The notes: a model not told the origin generated them from the letters alone. A DNA stretch of 64,000 nt from Pseudoxanthomonas sp. z9 (GCF_006542425.1 NZ_VFID01000004.1:1-64000); one strand, 5' to 3'. Positions 53,604 through 63,980 are shown, numbered from the stretch's first letter. Program-made: numbers and translations.

Positions 53604-55106
53604 ATGGATCCGATCCTGTTGGGCAAAGGCACCACCGACGACATCCCCGTCACCCTGCAGCCGAAGTTCGGCAACCGCCACGGCCTGGTGGCCGGGGCCA
53701 CCGGCACCGGCAAGACCGTCACCCTGATGACCCTGGCCGAGGGCTTCTCGCGCCTGGGCGTGCCGGTGTTCCTGGCCGACGTGAAGGGCGACGTCGCCGG
53801 GCTCGCGGTGGCCGGCGACGGCAATGAAAAGGTGCTCCAGCGTGCCCGCGACATCGGGATCGCCGACTACGCCCCCGGCGCCAGCCCGGTGGTGTTCTGG
53901 GACCTGTACGGAAAACTCGGCCATCCGGTGCGCACCACGGTCAGCGAGATGGGGCCCACACTGCTCTCGCGCATCCTGGAGCTCAACGACACCCAGTCCG
54001 GCGTGCTCGACATCGTGTTCAAGCTGGCCGACGACCGCGGCCTGCTGCTGCTGGACCTGGAAGACCTGCGCGCCCTGCTCGGCCTGGTTGCCGACGAGCG
54101 CAAGGACATCTCCACCAGCTACGGTCTGGTCAGCGCGCAGTCGATCGGCGCCATCCAGCGCGCCCTGCTGCGGCTGGAGCAAGAGGGCGGCGAGATGTTC
54201 TTCGGCGAGCCGGCGCTGGAACTGGCGGACCTGATGCGCACCCACCTGGACGGTCGCGGCGTGGTCAACATCCTGGCCGCGGATCAGTTGATCCTCAAGC
54301 CGCGCCTGTATTCCAGCTTCCTGCTGTGGCTGCTGTCGGAACTCTTCGAAACCCTGCCGGAAGTCGGTGACCTGGACAAACCCAAGCTGGTCTTCGTGTT
54401 CGACGAGGCGCACCTGCTGTTCGACGACGCTCCGCCCGCACTCAAGCAGCGTATCGAGCAGGTCGTACGCCTGATCCGTTCCAAGGGCGTCGGTGTGTAT
54501 TTCTGCTCGCAGTTCCCCGACGACGTGCCGGACAACGTCCTCGGCCAGCTCGGCAACCGCGTGCAGCACGCGCTGCGGGCGTTCACCCCGCGCGACCAGA
54601 AGGCGGTCAAGACCGCCGCGCAGACCTTCGTGCCCAATCCCAAGCTGGACGTGGCGGAGGCGATTTCCCGGCTCGGCACCGGCGAAGCGCTGGTCTCCAC
54701 CCTTCAGGACAAGGGCGTGCCCTCGCCGGTGCAACAGACCCTGATCTCGCCGCCGCGCTGCCGCATGGGCGCCATCAATGAGGCCGAACGCGCGCAAGTG
54801 CGCGCCGGCAGCCCGGTCGGCGCCAAGTACGACAATCGCATCGATCGCGAGTCCGCGGCGGAGATGCTGGCCAAGCGCGCCGACGCGGCCATGCAGACCG
54901 CCAACGCACCGGCCGCCAAGGCCGAGAAGGACGATCCCGACGCCGACGGTTTCGGTCAGGCGGTCAAGGACGCGGTGTTCGGCACCAAGCGTCGCCAGGG
55001 CATGATCGAGACCATGGCCAAGCAGACCACCCGCACCATCGGGACCAAGCTGGGCAACCAGATCGTGCGCGGCATCCTGGGCAGCATCTTCGGTGGTCGC
55101 CGCTGA
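53604..55106 (+). CDS. HerA-like ATPase, DUF853/YjgR family
   Basis: A 500-residue ASCE-type ATPase related to HerA/FtsK. Walker A GATGTGKT is at residues 31-38 and the DEAH Walker B box at 267-270 (FVFDEAHLLFDD). The E. coli homologue YjgR is uncharacterised. The C-terminal ~100 residues are Ala/Lys-rich with a basic-glycine end (GSIFGGRR). The start ATG at 53604 is the family start (MDPILLGKGT). greB follows after 3 bp, so they form one unit. Confidence 0.88.
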   Translation: MDPILLGKGTTDDIPVTLQPKFGNRHGLVAGATGTGKTVTLMTLAEGFSRLGVPVFLADVKGDVAGLAVAGDGNEKVLQRARDIGIADYAPGASPVVFWDLYGKLGHPVRTTVSEMGPTLLSRILELNDTQSGVLDIVFKLADDRGLLLLDLEDLRALLGLVADERKDISTSYGLVSAQSIGAIQRALLRLEQEGGEMFFGEPALELADLMRTHLDGRGVVNILAADQLILKPRLYSSFLLWLLSELFETLPEVGDLDKPKLVFVFDEAHLLFDDAPPALKQRIEQVVRLIRSKGVGVYFCSQFPDDVPDNVLGQLGNRVQHALRAFTPRDQKAVKTAAQTFVPNPKLDVAEAISRLGTGEALVSTLQDKGVPSPVQQTLISPPRCRMGAINEAERAQVRAGSPVGAKYDNRIDRESAAEMLAKRADAAMQTANAPAAKAEKDDPDADGFGQAVKDAVFGTKRRQGMIETMAKQTTRTIGTKLGNQIVRGILGSIFGGRR

Positions 55107-55109
55107 TCC

Positions 55110-55613
55110 ATGTCCCGCTGGCGTCCCCCCGCTGAAAAGAGCACTGCCCTGATCACCCGCGAAGGCCATGACCGGCTGAAGGCGGAACTGGATGATCTGT
55201 GGCGGGCCCGGCGCCCCGAAGTGGTCAAGGCACTGGCCGCCGCCGCCGCGGAAGGGGATCGCTCGGAGAACGCCGAGTACACCTATCGCAAGAAGCAACT
55301 GGGCGAGATCGACCGTCGCGTGCGTTACCTGAGCAAGCGGCTGGAAGCCCTGCGCGTGGTCGAGGGTGCGCCTTCGGATCCGGAAGCGGTGTTTTTCGGC
55401 GCCTGGGTGGAGGTGGAGAACATCGCCAGCGGAGAAACTTCGCGCTATCGCATCGTCGGTCCCGACGAGACCGACGCGCCGCGCGGCTGGATCAGCATCG
55501 ATTCGCCGCTGGCGCGGGCGATGCTGAAAAAGCGCATCGACGACGAGTTCCCGGTGGAACTGCCCGGCGGCCTGGCCCGCTTCGCGGTGATCGACGTCAG
55601 CTACAGCCCTTGA
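55110..55613 (+). CDS. greB: transcription elongation factor GreB
   Basis: GreB, 167 residues, rescues backtracked RNA polymerase by stimulating transcript cleavage. The coiled coil carries the acidic tip region ([27 protein letters not shown]) that reaches the active site, followed by the FKBP-like domain with YRIVGPDE and [10 protein letters not shown]. GreB rather than GreA is favoured by the [25 protein letters not shown] opening and the long basic patch. It follows the HerA-like gene by 3 bp. Confidence 0.94.
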   Translation: MSRWRPPAEKSTALITREGHDRLKAELDDLWRARRPEVVKALAAAAAEGDRSENAEYTYRKKQLGEIDRRVRYLSKRLEALRVVEGAPSDPEAVFFGAWVEVENIASGETSRYRIVGPDETDAPRGWISIDSPLARAMLKKRIDDEFPVELPGGLARFAVIDVSYSP

Positions 55614-56441
55614 TCAGGACAGCGGCGGCGGATACACGCGGCCATCGCGCAGCGGCCGGAAGTAGTCGGCCTGCGCGTAGAACGCCGCTTCCTGTCGCGG
55701 GTGCCAGTCCGGGATGCCGGCCAGCGGCAGCGGACGAAGTTCCAGCGGGTCTTCGAGCACCTCGCCCGCCGCGATGGCCCCGGCGACGCGCGCCAGGACG
55801 CCGTCCCCGGCTTCGCCGCATACCACCAGGCATTTGCCCACCAGCTGCCGCCCCGGCAGCAGTGCCTGTTCCATCAGGGCATGCCCCACCACGGCGGCAA
55901 CCGCGATGTCGCCCCGTCGCCAGTGGTCGGCAAGCCCCCGGAACAGATCGGACCAATCGTGGCGATCCCAGGCTTCGAGCAGCGATGCATCACGCACCCG
56001 CACGATCACGCCGCTTTCATCGAACTGGGTCAGCGCCTGTTGCGCGCGATTGCGCTGGCCATCGGCGCTCCCCGCGACATGCAGGCACTGGCGCGCGTTG
56101 AGGGCCGCCTTGAGCGCCGGGTAGCGCGCCCAGATCAGGGCATTGAGCAGATCGTGCCAATTGTCCGGACGCGTGGCGATGCGCCCCCGCGCGACGCGCA
56201 CCTCGTAGTGCAGGCCATCGTCCAGCAGCGCCTCGTCCTGGGCGATGAAACGTCGTCCCGGAAGTGGCAACCGCGTGTTGAGCCCATCAATGCCGGGCCA
56301 CTCGGCCGCAAGCAGCAGATCGCGATAGGCCGTCAGTCCGTCGAACAGCGGATGCGAGAAGGTTTCTGCCACCACGTCGCCGCGTGCCGGGGCGACGAAG
56401 CGGCGACGCTCCGCCCCCACGACAGGCGCCGTCGCGTTCAC
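55614..56441 (-). CDS. DUF3025 domain-containing protein
   Basis: A 275-residue soluble protein of the DUF3025 family, function unknown. The family signature around [25 protein letters not shown] (about residues 93-117) is visible, with many His/Trp/Asp residues that could bind a ligand or metal. No signal peptide. It overlaps the rimO stop by 4 bp (ATGA) and is therefore probably translated with it; convergent with greB (adjacent stops). Confidence 0.85.
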   Translation of the reverse strand: MNATAPVVGAERRRFVAPARGDVVAETFSHPLFDGLTAYRDLLLAAEWPGIDGLNTRLPLPGRRFIAQDEALLDDGLHYEVRVARGRIATRPDNWHDLLNALIWARYPALKAALNARQCLHVAGSADGQRNRAQQALTQFDESGVIVRVRDASLLEAWDRHDWSDLFRGLADHWRRGDIAVAAVVGHALMEQALLPGRQLVGKCLVVCGEAGDGVLARVAGAIAAGEVLEDPLELRPLPLAGIPDWHPRQEAAFYAQADYFRPLRDGRVYPPPLS

Positions 56442-57799
56442 AGCACCTTGAGGTCGATCGGTCCGGCTGCCTGCGGGGCAATCGCATCGCCGAACAGATC
56501 GTGCTCGTCGCTGTCGGTGATTTCCACGTCGACGAACTGGCCCGGCTTGAGTCCGAGTTCACCGCCGTTCTGGATATGCACCAGGCCGTCGATCTCCGGC
56601 GCATCCGCCGACGAGCGCGCCACCGCGATATCGTCTTCCAGCAGGTCCACCAGGCAACGCTGCACGCTGCCGATCTTGGCTTCCAGGCGCGCGGCGGAAA
56701 TCGCCGCCTGACGTTCCATGAAGCGGGCCAGGCGCTCCTGCTTCACGCCCTCCGGCACCGGATCCGGCAGCGCATTGGCGGCCGCGCCTTCCACCGGCGA
56801 ATAGGCGAACGCGCCCACCCGGTCCAGTTGCGCCTCGTCGAGGAAATCCAGCAGCGCCTCGAACTCGGCCTCGGTCTCGCCGGGGAAGCCGACGATGAAG
56901 GTCGAACGCAGGGTCAGTTCCGGGCACATGGCCCGCCAGCGCTGCACGCGCTCCAGGGTCTTGTCCACGGCGCCGGGGCGCTTCATCAGCTTGAGGATGC
57001 GCGGGCTGGCGTGCTGGAACGGAATGTCCAGATACGGCAGCAGCTTGCCCTCGGCCATCAGCGGGATGACGTCGTCGACATGCGGATACGGATAGACATA
57101 GTGCAGGCGCGCCCACGCGCCAAGTTCCGACAGTCCTTCGCACAGCGCCTTCATCCGGGTCGCATAGGTCTTGCCGCCCCATTCGCGCTCGACGTATTTC
57201 AGGTCGACGCCATAGGCGGAGGTGTCCTGCGATACCACCAGCAGTTCCTTCACTCCGCCGCGGACCAGGCGCTCGGCCTCGCGCAGCACCTCGTCGACCG
57301 GGCGCGAGACCAGATCGCCGCGCATCGACGGGATGATGCAGAAGCTGCAGCGGTGATTGCAGCCCTCTGAAATCTTCAGGTAGGCGTAATGGCGCGGGGT
57401 CAGCTTGAGGCCGTAATCCGGCACCAGATCCAGGAACGGATCGTGCTTGGGAGGCAACGCCGCATGTACCGCTTCCATCACGCTCTGGTAGTCCTGCGGA
57501 CCGCTGATCGCCAGCACGTCCGGATGCGCTTCGCGGATCTGCTCCGGGCGCTTGCCCAGGCAGCCGGTGACGATGACCTTGCCGTTTTCCGCCAGCGCCT
57601 CGCCGATGGCATCCAGCGATTCGGTGACCGCCGCGTCGATGAAGCCGCAGGTGTTGACCACCACCACGTCGGCGTCGTCATAGGTGGGCACGATGTCGTA
57701 ACCCTCCACGCGCAACTGGGTGAGGATGCGTTCGGAGTCGACCAGGGCTTTCGGGCAGCCGAGGCTGACGAAGCCCACCTTGGGGTTCTGCAGGGACAT
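56438..57799 (-). CDS. rimO: ribosomal protein S12 methylthiotransferase
   Basis: RimO, 453 residues, radical-SAM enzyme that adds a methylthio group to an aspartate of ribosomal protein S12. N-terminal cluster cysteines C15, C51 and C80; radical-SAM motif C147-x3-C151-x2-C154 ([11 protein letters not shown]); TRAM domain at the end. The [11 protein letters not shown] opening distinguishes RimO from MiaB. The DUF3025 gene follows with a 4-bp overlap. Confidence 0.97.
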   Translation of the reverse strand: MSLQNPKVGFVSLGCPKALVDSERILTQLRVEGYDIVPTYDDADVVVVNTCGFIDAAVTESLDAIGEALAENGKVIVTGCLGKRPEQIREAHPDVLAISGPQDYQSVMEAVHAALPPKHDPFLDLVPDYGLKLTPRHYAYLKISEGCNHRCSFCIIPSMRGDLVSRPVDEVLREAERLVRGGVKELLVVSQDTSAYGVDLKYVEREWGGKTYATRMKALCEGLSELGAWARLHYVYPYPHVDDVIPLMAEGKLLPYLDIPFQHASPRILKLMKRPGAVDKTLERVQRWRAMCPELTLRSTFIVGFPGETEAEFEALLDFLDEAQLDRVGAFAYSPVEGAAANALPDPVPEGVKQERLARFMERQAAISAARLEAKIGSVQRCLVDLLEDDIAVARSSADAPEIDGLVHIQNGGELGLKPGQFVDVEITDSDEHDLFGDAIAPQAAGPIDLKVL

Positions 57800-57960
57800 G
57801 GAGACGGAAACGGAGAAAACGGCGGCACGCCGACGGGGCGCGGATTATAGCGCCTCGCTCCGGCCGCCCCTTCCCGGCGCCTGAATCCGGCGATCCTCAC
57901 CCGCCGGCCCGGACGGATGGGCGACAATGCGCGCCTCGCTGGCAACGCAGGACTCTCCCC

Positions 57961-58638
57961 ATGGGCGAATGGATCACTCTCGAAACCGCACGCGGCCCGG
58001 TGGCGGCCTGGCAGGCCAAACCGGCGGGTGCGCCCCATGGCGGCCTGGTGATCATCCAGGAAATCTTCGGCGCCAACGCGCACATCCGCAGCGTCGCCGA
58101 GCGTTACGCCGAGGCCGGCTACGCGACCCTGGCGCCGGCATTCTTCGATCTGGTCGAGCCGGGTGTCGAACTGCCCTACGATCCGTCCGCCCATGATCGC
58201 GGCCGCGAGCTCATCGGCAAGCTGGGATTCGACGCCGCGCTCGACGTGGTATCCGCCGCCGCCGCCGCGCTGGCCTGGGCTGGAAAAGTCGGCACCGTCG
58301 GCTACTGCTGGGGCGGCACGGTCGCTTTCCTGTCCGCGCTTCGGCTGGGCCTGCCGGGCGTGAGCTATTACGGCTCCCGCAACCGCCTGTTCCTGGAGGA
58401 AATGCCATCCGGTTCGACGTTGCCTGCGCCGGTGATGTTCCATTTTGGTGAACAGGACGCGTCGATTCCACCGGAAGCCGTGCAACTTCATCGCGACCGC
58501 CTGCCCGGCCTGCCCGTCTTCACCTATCCGGCCGGCCATGCCTTCAATCGCGACGCCAGTCCCGACATCCACGACGCGCCAAGCGCGGACCTGGCACTTT
58601 CGCGCAGCCTGGCGTTCCTCGCGGAGCAGATCGGGTGA
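57961..58638 (+). CDS. dienelactone hydrolase family protein
   Basis: A 225-residue alpha/beta hydrolase of the dienelactone hydrolase family. The triad is C116 (GYCWGG nucleophile elbow), D165 (FGEQDASIP) and H192 (AGHAFN), with the E34 (IIQEIFGANAH) that stabilises the cysteine. Such enzymes act on cyclic esters; the natural substrate here is unknown. AGGA precedes the ATG. The stop overlaps the next gene start by 4 bp. Confidence 0.92.
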   Translation: MGEWITLETARGPVAAWQAKPAGAPHGGLVIIQEIFGANAHIRSVAERYAEAGYATLAPAFFDLVEPGVELPYDPSAHDRGRELIGKLGFDAALDVVSAAAAALAWAGKVGTVGYCWGGTVAFLSALRLGLPGVSYYGSRNRLFLEEMPSGSTLPAPVMFHFGEQDASIPPEAVQLHRDRLPGLPVFTYPAGHAFNRDASPDIHDAPSADLALSRSLAFLAEQIG

Positions 58639-59042
58639 GCGGCTTCGAACTGGATTCCCGCCTGGCCCGCGACAGCGTGTTCGTCGCCGACGGCCCGCTG
58701 TCGCAGGTGCGACTGATGAACGACCGTCGCTATCCCTGGCTGGTGCTGGTGCCGCGGGTGGACAACGTGAGCGAATGGCTGGAGCTGGATGGCGGCCAGC
58801 AACGCCTGCTGCTGGCGGAGATCAATCAGGCAGGCGCGCTGATCCGCGCGTTGCCGGCGGTGCAGAAACTCAACATCGGCGCGCTCGGCAACATCGTGCG
58901 CCAGTTGCATATCCATCTGGTCGGTCGCCACGAGGGCGATGCGGCCTGGCCGGGTCCGGTATGGGGACGGGGCGCCGCTGAGCCTTATGCTGCCGACGCC
59001 CTGATCGAACAGACCGAGCACTGGCGCGTTCGGCTGCGCTGA
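58635..59042 (+). CDS. HIT domain-containing protein
   Basis: A 135-residue HIT-family protein beginning with GTG (58635), overlapping the hydrolase stop as GTGA. The HIT motif reads QLHIHLVGR (residues 90-98): the nucleophilic H92 and H94 are present but the first histidine of the HxHxH pattern is replaced by Q90, as in several bacterial HIT groups. HIT proteins hydrolyse or transfer nucleoside phosphoramidates and related mononucleotides; the substrate is unknown. Confidence 0.88.
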   Translation: MSGFELDSRLARDSVFVADGPLSQVRLMNDRRYPWLVLVPRVDNVSEWLELDGGQQRLLLAEINQAGALIRALPAVQKLNIGALGNIVRQLHIHLVGRHEGDAAWPGPVWGRGAAEPYAADALIEQTEHWRVRLR

Positions 59043-59156
59043 ACACCACCGCGGCTGCGGTCCGGAAATGCATGCCACGCGGAGGTGATCCGACCACGGC
59101 CAGGACATCCCGCCGGGAACTCGCGGCCTGCGCCGCTCCCGCCGGCTTACGTGCTC

Positions 59157-59723
59157 TCAGGTGCGCGGCAGCGTCACGCCGGTCTGGCCCTGGTACTTGC
59201 CGCCACGGTCCTTGTACGAGGTTTCGCAGACCTCGTCGGACTGGAAGAACAGCATCTGCGCCACGCCCTCGTTGGCGTAGATGCGCGCCGGCAGCGGCGT
59301 GGTGTTGCTGAACTCCAGGGTGACGTGCCCTTCCCACTCCGGTTCCAGCGGGGTCACGTTGACGATGATGCCGCAGCGCGCATACGTGCTCTTGCCCAGG
59401 CACACCACCAGGGTGTCGCGCGGGATGCGGAAGTACTCGACCGTGCGGGCCAGCGCGAACGAATTCGGCGGGATGATGCAGACGTCCGACTCGATGTCGA
59501 CGAAGCTGCCGGGATCGAAGTGCTTCGGATCGACAATCGTCGAATTGATGTTGGTGAACACCTTGAACTCGCGCGAGCAGCGCACGTCGTAGCCGTAGCT
59601 GGAGGTGCCATAGCTGACGATGCGCTCGCCGTTGACCTGCTTCACCTGTCCCGGCTCGTACGGCTCGATCATGCCGTGCTGCTCGGACATGCGGCGGATC
59701 CAACGGTCACTCTTGATGCTCAT
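59157..59723 (-). CDS. dcd: dCTP deaminase
   Basis: Dcd, 188 residues, converts dCTP to dUTP for thymidylate synthesis. The family start [12 protein letters not shown] is at 59723 with AGGA upstream. Conserved segments: [20 protein letters not shown], the active-site region [26 protein letters not shown] with its catalytic Glu, and the C-terminal [14 protein letters not shown] -10-like TACAAT (minus strand, 59764-59769) suggests its own promoter in addition to read-through from mrp. Confidence 0.97.
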   Translation of the reverse strand: MSIKSDRWIRRMSEQHGMIEPYEPGQVKQVNGERIVSYGTSSYGYDVRCSREFKVFTNINSTIVDPKHFDPGSFVDIESDVCIIPPNSFALARTVEYFRIPRDTLVVCLGKSTYARCGIIVNVTPLEPEWEGHVTLEFSNTTPLPARIYANEGVAQMLFFQSDEVCETSYKDRGGKYQGQTGVTLPRT

Positions 59724-59824
59724 GCAGGGTTCCTGTTGCGGGGATGGGGACGGACGGGGCGCCATTGTAAGGGCAGCCCGGCCCTTCCCCGGGTGGGCCG
59801 GAGGCCGGCCGGGATGGGGCCGGA

Positions 59825-60673
59825 TCAGACCAGCGAGGACAGGATCGAAGGCTTGGCCCGCGGGCGGGTCTCCAACTGCGCCACCAGCGCGCGCGCCGCC
59901 TGCCGGTAGGCCCGGGCGGCGGCGGAATCCGGGGCCGCCACGACCACCGGCCGGCCGGCGTCGCCCTGCTCCCGGATGGCGATGTCCAGCGGCAGCGATC
60001 CCAGCAGCGGCACGCCGTACTGCGCCGCCATCCTCTGGCCGCCGCCTTCGCCGAACAGATGTTCGACGTGGCCACAGTTCGAACAGGTGTGTACCGCCAT
60101 GTTCTCGACGATGCCCAGCACGGCCACTTCGACCTTCTCGAACATCTTCAGCGCCTTGCGCGCATCCAGGGTGGCGATGTCCTGCGGCGTGGTCACCACC
60201 ACCGCGCCGGCCACCGGGATCTTCTGGGCCAGGGTCAACTGGATGTCGCCGGTGCCCGGCGGCAGATCGATCAACAGGTAGTCCAGGTCGCCCCACAGGG
60301 TATCCGTGAACAACTGCGTCAGCGCCGAAGTCGCCATCGGGCCGCGCCAGATCATCGGCGTGTCCTGGTCCACGAGCAGACCGATCGACATCGCTTCCAC
60401 CCCGAACGCCCGCATCGGCTCGATCGACTTGTTGTCCGGGCTGTCGGGCCGCCCCGACAAACCGAGCATGGCCGGGATGCTGGGGCCGTAGACGTCGGCG
60501 TCGAGCAGTCCCACCCGGGCTCCGTCGGCGTGAAGCGCCAGCGCGAGGTTGACGGCGGTCGTGGACTTGCCCACCCCGCCCTTGCCGGAGCCGACGGCGA
60601 TGACGTTCTTGACGCGGGGGGAAGGGCTCAGGGCGCCCTGGACGGCATGGGGGACGACGGTTTGGGGGGTCAT
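59825..60673 (-). CDS. apbC: Mrp/ApbC-type iron-sulfur cluster carrier ATPase, short form
   Basis: A 282-residue P-loop ATPase of the Mrp/NBP35 family that carries or inserts [4Fe-4S] clusters. The deviant Walker [12 protein letters not shown] is at residues 28-38 and the cluster-binding CxxC is in HTCSNCGH. The N-terminal MIP18/DUF59 domain of E. coli Mrp (about 90 residues) is absent; the frame upstream is open but GC-rich and unlike that domain. Start ATG 60673 is chosen accordingly. dcd follows after 101 bp. Confidence 0.92.
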   Translation of the reverse strand: MTPQTVVPHAVQGALSPSPRVKNVIAVGSGKGGVGKSTTAVNLALALHADGARVGLLDADVYGPSIPAMLGLSGRPDSPDNKSIEPMRAFGVEAMSIGLLVDQDTPMIWRGPMATSALTQLFTDTLWGDLDYLLIDLPPGTGDIQLTLAQKIPVAGAVVVTTPQDIATLDARKALKMFEKVEVAVLGIVENMAVHTCSNCGHVEHLFGEGGGQRMAAQYGVPLLGSLPLDIAIREQGDAGRPVVVAAPDSAAARAYRQAARALVAQLETRPRAKPSILSSLV

Positions 60674-60955
60674 GTTCTGCGTTGGATGAGCGATGCACGT
60701 CGCCCGGAAGGGCGTCTGGCGGCCTGAGCAGGGCGCCGGAGCAACTAAAGGAATGCGACACAGTTTAGGTGATCGGGGGGGCGGTCCGGCTACCGATCGG
60801 GCGCCGGCGGCAGTAGCCCTCGATCCACCGATATCAGTGTCGGCACGCGCCTCGGGACCTGGCCAAGATATTCTTGAAAATTTCAACAACTTATTGATTT
60901 AGAACATATTTTCTAAAATTCGCATGGTGCATCGCCTCAAAATAGCCCGAATATT
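60674..60955. other. intergenic region between mrp and the TonB receptor, left part
   Basis: About 280 bp without a gene. The left 190 bp are GC-rich and should hold the mrp promoter, which I cannot place. From 60870 the DNA becomes AT-rich; TTGAAA-A-TTTCAA (60874-60886) is a perfect dyad. Confidence 0.4.
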
Positions 60956-60971
60956 TGTGACATACATCACA
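60956..60971. promoter_or_regulatory. CRP/Clp-type binding site
   Basis: TGTGACATACATCACA matches the TGTGA-N6-TCACA consensus in both half-sites. In Xanthomonadaceae this site is bound by Clp, a CRP homologue that responds to cyclic di-GMP. It lies 148 bp before the TonB receptor start and likely controls that gene. Confidence 0.75.
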
Positions 60972-60992
60972 AAATCAAAAGAATTTTGATTT
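60972..60992. promoter_or_regulatory. 9-bp inverted repeat next to the Clp-type site
   Basis: AAATCAAAA (60972-60980) and TTTTGATTT (60984-60992) flank GAA, directly adjoining the CRP/Clp-type site. It is a second likely operator for the receptor gene; the binding protein is unknown. Confidence 0.5.
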
Positions 60993-61118
60993 CACTGAGA
61001 CGCAAATCACAAGGTTCGTTAATGTCATGTTAGTTTCGTAACACGGATTTCACATTGATGCGGCGGGCCAACGGAATGGCCATGGGGGCTGCATCTATTT
61101 CTCAAGGGGATTCACTAC

Positions 61119-63959
61119 ATGCCAGTTCGCAATACGCGCGCATTGAAGCGCAACCGCCTGTGCGCCGCCCTTTTCGCGGCCTTCGTGCTGCCGGCCACCG
61201 CCGCAGTCGCCCAGGAAACCCAGCAAGAACAGGAACAAACCTCGGCTCCCGCCAAGGCCCAGAATCTGGACAAGGTCGTCGTCACTGGCTCACGCATTTC
61301 CCGCGTGGACGTGGAAGGTCCTTCGCCGGTGACCGTGATCACTGCGGCCGACATCGAGAAGGAAGGTTTTTCGACCGTCTATGACGCACTCAACACGTTG
61401 AGCCAGTTCACCGGCTCCGTGCAGAACGAATTGAACCAGGACGGCTTCACCCCGAATGGCAGCTTCCTGAACCTGCGCGGCCTTGGCCCGGGCTATCAGC
61501 TGGTGCTGATCAACGGCCGACGCACGGCTGACTATCCGATGCCGTACAACAGCCAGTCGAATGCGGTGAATCTGGCCGCCATCCCGTCGGCGGCGATCGA
61601 CCGTATCGAAGTTCTGTCGGGTGGTGCTTCCGCAATCTACGGTTCGGACGCGGTGGCCGGCGTGGTCAATGTGATTCTGAAGACGAATTACGAAGGCGAC
61701 CTCGTGACCGTGCGCGCGGGCACCACGACTCGTGGTGGCGGCGACACCGGTCGTTTCCAGTGGGTCGGCGGCAAGACCGGCGACAAGTGGAGCCTGACCT
61801 ACGCCACCGAGTATCTGGAGCGCGAAGCCATCTACGGCTTCCAGCGTGAATTCATGGATTCGTTCCGCGACGATCCCAGCCTCTCGGATCCGGCCAATGC
61901 GACGACCGCCTATGAAGGTGTGCGTTTCACTGTGCGTCGCGACGCCAATGGCAACCCGACCACCGGTCCGGGCAGCGCGGTGCGCGAGTACCCTGGCGGC
62001 GGCGCCCAGGCCGTCTGTGATCGCTTCAGCGAATTCGAAGCCTTCAAGTCCAATCCCGCCCTCGCCGCGCCCGACCGCTGCGGCTACTTCGGCTGGCCGG
62101 CCGGCCAGTCCATCCGCAACTCGGACAAGAACCTCTCCGCTTACCTCTATGGCACCTACGATTTCGACGGCAATACCCAGGCCTGGGCGCAGTTGAACAT
62201 CGTCTCTTCGGAAGCGAAGGTAGCCAGTTCGTCCCGCTTCGTTCAGAGCGGCGGCGGGCTTGGCGTCGGCAACTTCTACGATCCGAACTACAACGCGGTG
62301 CTCGGCAACGTCCTGCGCTTCATCACTCCGAGCGAAATCGGTTCCGGCGGCGGCCAGCCCAGCACGTTCAAGGAAACCTCCATCGACATCGCGGCCGGTC
62401 TGCGCGGCACGCTGTTCGACAATAAGTTCGACTGGGATGCCACCATCTCGCACGCCCGCTACGACATGAAGGAGGAGTTCTCCTATCTCGTCGCCGGCAA
62501 AGTGCGCGACTATTTCTTCGGACCGAACCTGGGCACGCATGCCGCGACCGGCCTGCCGATCTATGCGCTCAACGTCGACCGCCTGATGAACCCGCTCAGC
62601 CCGGGCCAAGTCGCCGAGATGACCTCGCGCTACAAGAACGAAGCCGATTCGCAGGTCACGCAGGGCTCATTCGTGATCAGCGGCGACCTGTTCGAACTGC
62701 CCGCTGGCCCGCTGGCCATGGCCGCCGTAGTGGAAGGCGCTACCCAGAAGTACGACGTCAGCCCCGATGATCGCCTGCTGCTCAACTACACGGGCAACGA
62801 CGCGCCCATGGGCCTGACCGCTACCGCCGGCGGCGGCAAGCGCGATCGTTACTCGTTCGGCTTGGAGTTCAGCATTCCGATCTTCGAGACGCTGAAGGCC
62901 AGCCTGGCCGGCCGCTATGACAAGTTCAACGACGCCAGCGACATCAACGGCGCGTTCACGTGGTCGACGGGCCTGGAATGGCGTCCGATCGACAGCCTGT
63001 TGCTGCGTGGCTCCTACGCGACCAGCTTCAAGGCCCCGGACATGCACTACATCTACGCCGGTGAGTCGGGCTTCTATCTGTACATCATGGACGAGTACGC
63101 CTGCCGCGAGGCCGGCCTGAACCCGACTGTGACCGCGGAATGCGGCGGTGGTACCGACTACAACTACCAGGTGTTTGGTACCCGCAAGGGCGACCCGCGC
63201 CTGGACGCGGAAGAAGGCAAGTCCTATACCGCGGGTGTGGTGTGGGATGTCCGCGACAACCTGTCGCTGTCGGTCGATTACTACAACATCGAGCTGGAAG
63301 GCGCGATCAACGATCTGACCGGCCTGTTGTTCCGCGAGGAAGCTGCCTGCCTCCTGGGCACCAATCGCGACGGCAGCGCGGTGGATCAGAACTCGCCGCG
63401 TTGCGCCGACTTCACCAGCCGCGTGGTCCGCGACCCGACAACCGGCGAAGTGCTCGAGTTCCATACCTATCCGCAGAACCAGGTGCTCACCAAGACCTCC
63501 GGTATCGATGCCCGCGCCACCTACAACTTCGATACTGATCGTTTCGGCGACTTCAATGCCGAGCTGTCCTGGACCCACGTGCTGAAGCTGGAAGCGCAGC
63601 AGTTCGCTGGCGAGCCGATGGAAGATCGTCGCGATCACCCGCAGTTCTTCAACTTCCGCAGCCGTCTCAACTGGCAGATGGGTTGGACCAAGAACGACTG
63701 GAATGCCACGGTGTACGGTTATCGCTGGGGTTCGCTGCCCAATTGGGCGGAAACCTCGCGCATCGCTCCCTACATCATGTGGAATGCCAGCCTGCGCAAG
63801 AAGATCACGGACAAGGCCACCGTCGGTGTCTACGTCAACAACGTGTTCAACAAGCTGCATCCACGTGACGACACGTTCAACTCCTACCCCTACTTCTGGC
63901 GTGCGTTCAGCCCGGTGGGTCGTGAGGTGTTCGTGCAGTTCGACTACAAGTTCAATTGA
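61119..63959 (+). CDS. TonB-dependent outer-membrane receptor
   Basis: A 946-residue TonB-dependent receptor. Signal peptide 1-32 (basic NTRALKRNR, hydrophobic run, AVAQ). A short Gln/Glu-rich linker precedes the TonB box region (LDKVVVTGSRI) and the plug domain (VEGPSPVTVITAADIEKEGFSTVYDAL, GGASAIYGSDAVAGVVNVI). The remainder is a beta-barrel rich in aromatic, alternating residues ending in QFDYKFN. Such receptors import siderophores, sugars or peptides; in this family many large members handle plant or protein polymers. No substrate-specific neighbours are in view. AAGGGG stands upstream of the ATG. Confidence 0.95.
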   Translation: MPVRNTRALKRNRLCAALFAAFVLPATAAVAQETQQEQEQTSAPAKAQNLDKVVVTGSRISRVDVEGPSPVTVITAADIEKEGFSTVYDALNTLSQFTGSVQNELNQDGFTPNGSFLNLRGLGPGYQLVLINGRRTADYPMPYNSQSNAVNLAAIPSAAIDRIEVLSGGASAIYGSDAVAGVVNVILKTNYEGDLVTVRAGTTTRGGGDTGRFQWVGGKTGDKWSLTYATEYLEREAIYGFQREFMDSFRDDPSLSDPANATTAYEGVRFTVRRDANGNPTTGPGSAVREYPGGGAQAVCDRFSEFEAFKSNPALAAPDRCGYFGWPAGQSIRNSDKNLSAYLYGTYDFDGNTQAWAQLNIVSSEAKVASSSRFVQSGGGLGVGNFYDPNYNAVLGNVLRFITPSEIGSGGGQPSTFKETSIDIAAGLRGTLFDNKFDWDATISHARYDMKEEFSYLVAGKVRDYFFGPNLGTHAATGLPIYALNVDRLMNPLSPGQVAEMTSRYKNEADSQVTQGSFVISGDLFELPAGPLAMAAVVEGATQKYDVSPDDRLLLNYTGNDAPMGLTATAGGGKRDRYSFGLEFSIPIFETLKASLAGRYDKFNDASDINGAFTWSTGLEWRPIDSLLLRGSYATSFKAPDMHYIYAGESGFYLYIMDEYACREAGLNPTVTAECGGGTDYNYQVFGTRKGDPRLDAEEGKSYTAGVVWDVRDNLSLSVDYYNIELEGAINDLTGLLFREEAACLLGTNRDGSAVDQNSPRCADFTSRVVRDPTTGEVLEFHTYPQNQVLTKTSGIDARATYNFDTDRFGDFNAELSWTHVLKLEAQQFAGEPMEDRRDHPQFFNFRSRLNWQMGWTKNDWNATVYGYRWGSLPNWAETSRIAPYIMWNASLRKKITDKATVGVYVNNVFNKLHPRDDTFNSYPYFWRAFSPVGREVFVQFDYKFN

Positions 63960-63980
63960 TCGACTCGTATTCGCAGCTGA

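Noticed and set aside
60894..60919. TTGATT and TAAAAT as a sigma70 promoter for the TonB receptor
   Set aside because: The spacing is only 14 bp, too short for a normal promoter, and it lies upstream of the Clp-type site.
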